Shown here piece by piece: positions 59,407 to 64,000 of a stretch of DNA of 64,000 nt. Source of the DNA: Chanos chanos. Taxonomy: Eukaryota > Chordata > Actinopteri > Gonorynchiformes > Chanidae. Within the stretch, counting starts at the first letter, position 1, and every line of letters starts with the position of its first letter. The position numbers and the translations under genes were made by a program. The stretch is taken from assembly GCF_902362185.1 (NCBI RefSeq), contig NC_044499.1, forward strand, positions 46,817,815 to 46,881,814. The letters are read 5' to 3'. The notes beneath the pieces are model-generated. The model searched no databases. It worked only from the letters and a program-made list of their open reading frames with translations, and had not been told where the DNA came from.

Positions 59407-61424
59407 TCACCGGAACTCATATATAGCCGCGCTGTGCTCTGGAACATGGGTGAGATTCAGGGACTGATACCTGCAAATGCAAATACAATGACAGTTACAG
59501 CAGAGAGGCAGAGGAGAAGGATTTTACTTCTGAATATCCCTTACACCAGCCCAGTGTTACAAGTAACTGTCACGCAATTTAGATTTAGTAACTAATCATT
59601 TACTGCATGTAAACATGATGAATTATTACAGAGTTTTGTCTCACTCAGATCTATCGATGAATAAGATTAAAAACTAATTTTAACAATTAAGCACTAGAAT
59701 TTCCATTGCTGACAAGTTGATGATGAGTTCTGCCTTACCATTCAGAACTTCTGTGATAGTAGTAACCCTCTATGGTGGCTGTGGATTTCTGAAAGCAAAT
59801 GTAGTAGAAGCCTGCAAAGGAAGCCCCACTTATGTCTTTGATGGTGTGGTCTGGGACAAGGAACTGCTCCTAAAGGAAAGTGAGGTGTGAAGTCTTCTAA
59901 GACCCATCTTATACGTGCTTTTTACATTTGGAAGTTCCATTTCTTTAAAACTCAGGGGGCGATGCTGGGTAATACACTGGCCGGCACCACAAAATTCCAA
60001 ATATAATTCTCACCTTCCATCTCATAAAGATATAATCACTATTCCTCAGTTCTTCATAGTCAAAATCATCTGAGTTGAATATTTTGGCATACTGGTAAAA
60101 GGCTGGGAACTTGCCCTGGACATTGACACAGACACAGACAAGTGGAAGTAGAAAAAAAAAAAAAACATCATTATATCATGTCCATGTGGGTCTCTGGAAA
60201 AAAAAAAATAATAATAATAATAACCATGGCAGATACACTCTCTTCTTGCACCAGATGACATTTAGTTTTGTGTAGCTTTTTGTGACAGTTGATGGTGTTT
60301 CTGGTAAGTTTTGTCTTTATTTGCAGTGTAGTGGAAAAGGCATCAAGGAATCCCTCATACCCAGTGTTTTCTATCAACATCTTCATCGGCATCCCATTTC
60401 CTTGTCAGAAATGGACACCGCACACTTATGATCTCTCCAGCAAAGAATGTCGTCAAAGTTGGATACTCCTGTAAAATGAAGAGCATTGTACTGAGTGAAA
60501 ACTAAAACAAAAAGAGTGTTTAGGGGCCAAAGAGGAGATGCTGAAATAAAGTGCAATACATGACAGTTGAGTCAGCACACTCCTTCGACTGCTTGGGGGA
60601 GAGGGTTAACCATATCGTTCAATTGTAAAATTTTAAAGATTTCTTGTCATTTAAACTGTGATATTGATCTCACCTCTGTCAGACCTCTGATCTTCAGGTA
60701 TCCACACAGATATGAATCTTCCATTGTAACGTGCTGAAAGGGAGGCAAATTATATTAAGCTGCACAGCATATCCATTAATGATGCATGGAGCACTGAATG
60801 TAATGACATATCATTTTCTGATTTTGTTAAACAGGAATCAAGATAGAAATAGTGGGACAGAGATAGTGATAGAAACAGTGACTAGCAGTTACAGTAAACA
60901 CAGGTACCGGATAAAAATGAACTATATACAGTGCTGCTCAAGTCGGTGTCTCCATAATGAGATCTCAAAAATGCAAATTGTTTTGGATGCAATGGTATGA
61001 CAGCGGTACTTAACGTACTATAAACCTGCACTCTAAAACTCAATGCATGAATTAAACATGCTGTCATGCCATGTCCAACGGAGCCCAGGGCGGAGGCGTT
61101 CAATGTTCTCAGTGGGCTATCAGTTCAGGGAGACCGCTATAGTGACTGCTAAAAACAAACTGTTGGCGGGTTGACTGGCAGATCTGTCATGCGTACAGAA
61201 CACCACTTCAACAGCAGGTTCATTACCTGAAGTACAACCTCAACATCGTAAGAATTCCCTTTGCTCTTCTGATATCCACGAAATTTGGACCCGCTGTACA
61301 AAAGTGATGTAACGACACCAGGTTGAAATGTGTTGATCGGAGGAGGAGGGATAAGCGAGGCCGAGGACATGAGGGCCATAGAGGTGTTGCAGAATTGGTC
61401 AGCAGGGGCCAGCTTTACTTTCAT
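59407..61424 (-). CDS. gid4: GID4, substrate receptor of the CTLH/GID ubiquitin ligase, complete
   Basis: Recognises N-terminal proline and related degrons and hands substrates to the CTLH E3 complex. Six exons: 61227-61424, 60674-60733, 60361-60468, 60014-60115, 59739-59869 and 59407-59470, in phase, 220 residues (short vertebrate form about 217; human long form 300). Hallmarks: [103 protein letters not shown] and the invariant C-terminus [13 protein letters not shown]. The N-terminus ([20 protein letters not shown]) is unlike the usual MPVRTEC start, so the first 25 residues are the least certain; 61422-61424 is the first ATG in the open frame. Lies head to head with atpaf2 as its human orthologue does. 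Confidence 0.93.
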
Positions 61425-62953
61425 TCCGTCAGAAAAACTGCCACGCAAGACACACTTTAAAGAAAGCGCTTATGTACTACAATAGGGAGCATTAGAGAAT
61501 CGGCTCAGCTTACCAAGCCACCATGACTGCCAAGAGTTTGCTGCCTACATAAGTTCCCTTTTCCTCGCATAGGAGGAGGTCGAACTTCATCTTAGCGTAA
61601 AAGGGGTTCACAGTTTTTCCTTATTAGACGAACGAGTTCATGGCTACATACGAATCACCGCTGATTGGTTAATTTCCCGCGATACTTTCTGGAATTTAAA
61701 GGCGACGGTTCAACTATTTTGTTTGCCCACACTTGTAACTTGCCTCACTCGTTGCTCGACCGGGTCTTAACCATTACAGTAAATATATCAAAGAAGTTCT
61801 CAACAAGTCAATAAAATAAGATCCCATCTAGTCTGAACTTTATTTGCCATAAACTGGCGAAGCGTTTACTTTTAACCGTTTTCACCCCTCCATTTTTTTT
61901 AAAATTTATACTATTTCTTCAATCCCGTAACATTTTGTCCTTGCTTTTTAACTATGATATCATGGAAATATATTTATGACAAATTTTTACCTCTCAAATT
62001 CTTGGTGACACTACGTTGCCAGAATTCCTCGTAAACACAAATTAAAAACTCTTATTTTCTTAAGTCCAGACAACTTTGCATTAAAAAGTCATGTCCTGGC
62101 AACTAGTTCATCATTTTTTCTTTCTTTTTTCCAATCTTTTTATATACCTGCTGACTCTCTTGGCGTTACCTTACTAACAGTGCAAGAATAGCTACAGAAT
62201 ATACAACAACTAGTCGTAGTTGAAATCACATCACCATAAGGGGCTACTTTCACAGTATGCCTCACTGTCGCGCTCTCTGTATTTGCCTTTCTATGTATAA
62301 ATTGTTGCTTCAGAATACTCGTGTATTTTTCACTGAAATAAACATTTTAAGTTGGATTAAGAGTATCCTTCAAAAACTTCACTTCTCGTAAAACATGATG
62401 AGTGGGTTGTTATCAGCTTGGATTGATTTACTCCTGTTCACTTTTTATATACGAATATATTCAAGGAAGTAACATTGTTTCATTTTGCTAATGCGTGTGA
62501 CGTGTTCAGTCGATAAAAAGCTTTAATTCCAACACCTATCAGAGAATGTCCTTATGTTTATTCTGACTATTTTAACTGGGGGATGCAATGAAATATTAAC
62601 CTCCTAAAAACTGCGACTCTGAAATTAAACTTTTATTGTGACATTTGTGGAGGAAAGCTGTAAACGGAAGTGTTCCGTACATATGGTTGCATGCATGCTC
62701 TCCTTCACCGCTGTAACGGTGCAGGTTCAATAACGTTTTCTCTATATTTTGAAATGTTATAAATATTGCGGTGAATTCCAGTTGTTGATAGACTAGCACG
62801 ATGTCCGAGCTATGATAGGTTGGTGACAGTTTTCGTCTGCTTCCCCTGTGTATCACCAAGGCTGTAGCAAGCCTGCTATAGCCTGACCTAGCCACGGTTA
62901 CCTTACATGCGAATTGTTGTGTATATTATTTAAATATAAAACTCTTTTGCACG
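61425..62953. other. Divergent spacer between gid4 and atpaf2
   Basis: No gene seen. Should carry both promoters. No TATA box is placed with confidence, as is common for housekeeping genes. Confidence 0.5.
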
Positions 62954-63857
62954 ATGTTACGGCCATTGTTTAGAAACTATAGTCAGATAAGTCAGGCTTT
63001 GTTACCTTTTGCAAGCCGCAAGCTTCGCCATGGACAGGGCTTAACAACACATTGTCAAAGAGCAAACGCTTATGCCAGCGCAACCATAGGTAAGGTCATG
63101 GATATTCAGCCGTTTTCATAAGCACTTTCTCTTAAGTCCATTGCTTTGATTAGCGAAGTTACATGATGATTTTTTTTTACCTCTACAGAACGAAAGAAGT
63201 TTTATGAAGATGTTACAATTTCGCAAGGCGAAGGTAAGCATCCCTTGGAAACATGTAGGGTAGCAGGCATAATCTCTTTGGGGCGATAGTCACTCGCAGC
63301 ATTAGGAATATGTAAAAACGTGCTTGGTTACTTCCCCAGCAGCCGTATGTTGCGAGTAAAGCCAGTGAGTTAGAATGTGCCACCATGTCAGTAGATGGCA
63401 AATATTGGTTGTCAAATATTATCACAAAAGGTCAACGGTATTGCAACAATATCTTAATATTGAGGTTAGATTGCCAGAGAACTCAGACCCAAGCCATTCT
63501 GTCTCTGCAGGGGGCTTGTATGAGATAAACCTGGACCGCCGCAAACTGAAGACTCCCGGTGGGAAATTGTTCACTGTACCTAACGAGGCCCTTGCCATTG
63601 CCGTAGCAACAGAGTGGGATGCTCAGAAGGACACACTTAAGTTCTACACAATGCATCTAGTAAGATGTTGTTTAAAAGGACAATGTGAAATCTCTTCTTT
63701 ATTTCCATTGTAAATGTTCAATAGGGTCTTTTAATATGTATTTAATTTTCTCTCCCTAGACTACTTTGTGTAACACTGCACTTGATAACCCAACCCAGCG
63801 TGACAAGAACCAGATGATCACCGCTGCACTGAAGTTTCTAGAGACTGACACTATTTG
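62954..63857 (+). CDS. atpaf2: ATP synthase F1 assembly factor 2 (ATPAF2/Atp12), 5' part
   Basis: Mitochondrial matrix chaperone that binds the F1 alpha subunit during ATP synthase assembly. Four exons lie in the window: 62954-63089, 63189-63233, 63511-63659 and 63760-63857, in phase, about 142 residues; the rest (roughly half the protein) lies beyond 64000. Residues 1-45 (MLRPLFRNYSQISQALLPFA, then SRKLRHGQG) are basic and hydroxylated with few acids, a typical mitochondrial targeting peptide. Conserved core: ERKKFYEDVTISQGEGGLYE, LDRRKLKTPGGKLFTVPNEA, AIAVATEWDAQKDTLKFYTM and TLCNTALDNPTQRDK. The last visible exon ends DTIW/C at a GTATGC donor. Confidence 0.95.
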
Positions 63858-64000
63858 GTATGCTCATGTTCTTTATAGCGAGTTTAACAGGTTTTTGTAA
63901 GTGACCTGATTGCCTCTGATCCTTACTGTTGGTGTATTATTCTTTAGAAACAAACAAAACGCTAATTTGCATAGTTGTGCAACACCTTCATGAAGCAGAC

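Noticed and set aside
1-64000. CRISPR arrays, operons, bacterial mobile elements, tRNA or rRNA genes
   Set aside because: The DNA is plainly vertebrate; no regularly spaced repeats or cloverleaf and rRNA sequences were recognised.

Overview
The window is nuclear DNA of a ray-finned (teleost-type) fish: AT-rich, intron-bearing vertebrate genes with GT-AG introns, methionine-rich gamma-M crystallins (a fish lens family), abundant microsatellites and fish-type interspersed repeats. All gene calls were made by reading protein similarity by eye and testing exon phases; no database search was run. The species is not identifiable from this alone.

Layout. (1) 0.5-17.2 kb, + strand: four tandem, apparently intact three-exon gamma-M crystallin genes (crygm), each with a near-identical lens-type promoter. 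A degenerate copy of the 3' half of meiob lies between copies 3 and 4, and a decayed R2-type LINE plus short repeats between copies 2 and 3. (2) 18.3-23.9 kb, - strand: complete meiob (13 coding exons, meiotic ssDNA-binding protein) and complete msrb1, a selenoprotein whose in-frame TGA and candidate SECIS element are both visible. (3) 24.8-37.2 kb: neurl2 (-) and a tex2-like lipid-transfer gene (+) start head to head about 1.1 kb apart. (4) 38.0-49.0 kb, - strand: an rnf151-like RING/TRAF-zinc-finger gene whose second exon is one base out of frame, then noxo1 (NADPH oxidase organiser) preceded on the + axis by a truncated duplicate of its own last exon. (5) 49-59.4 kb: gene-poor repeat-bearing DNA with an old BEL/Pao LTR-retrotransposon fossil. 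(6) 59.4-64 kb: gid4 (-) and the first four exons of atpaf2 (+), head to head, running off the window end.

Context. meiob, msrb1, rnf151 and noxo1 all map to human 16p13.3, and gid4-atpaf2 are neighbours on human 17p11.2, so the window joins two conserved synteny blocks with neurl2 and tex2-like inserted. The genes do not form one pathway. The most notable structural signal is repeated segmental duplication: the crygm units (with concerted exon evolution), a crygm+meiob compound unit, and the noxo1 3' end. I found no convincing wholly new gene system; the best candidates for a second look are the one-base disruption of rnf151, the compound crygm/meiob duplication, the noxo1 remnant and a perfect 18-bp palindrome.
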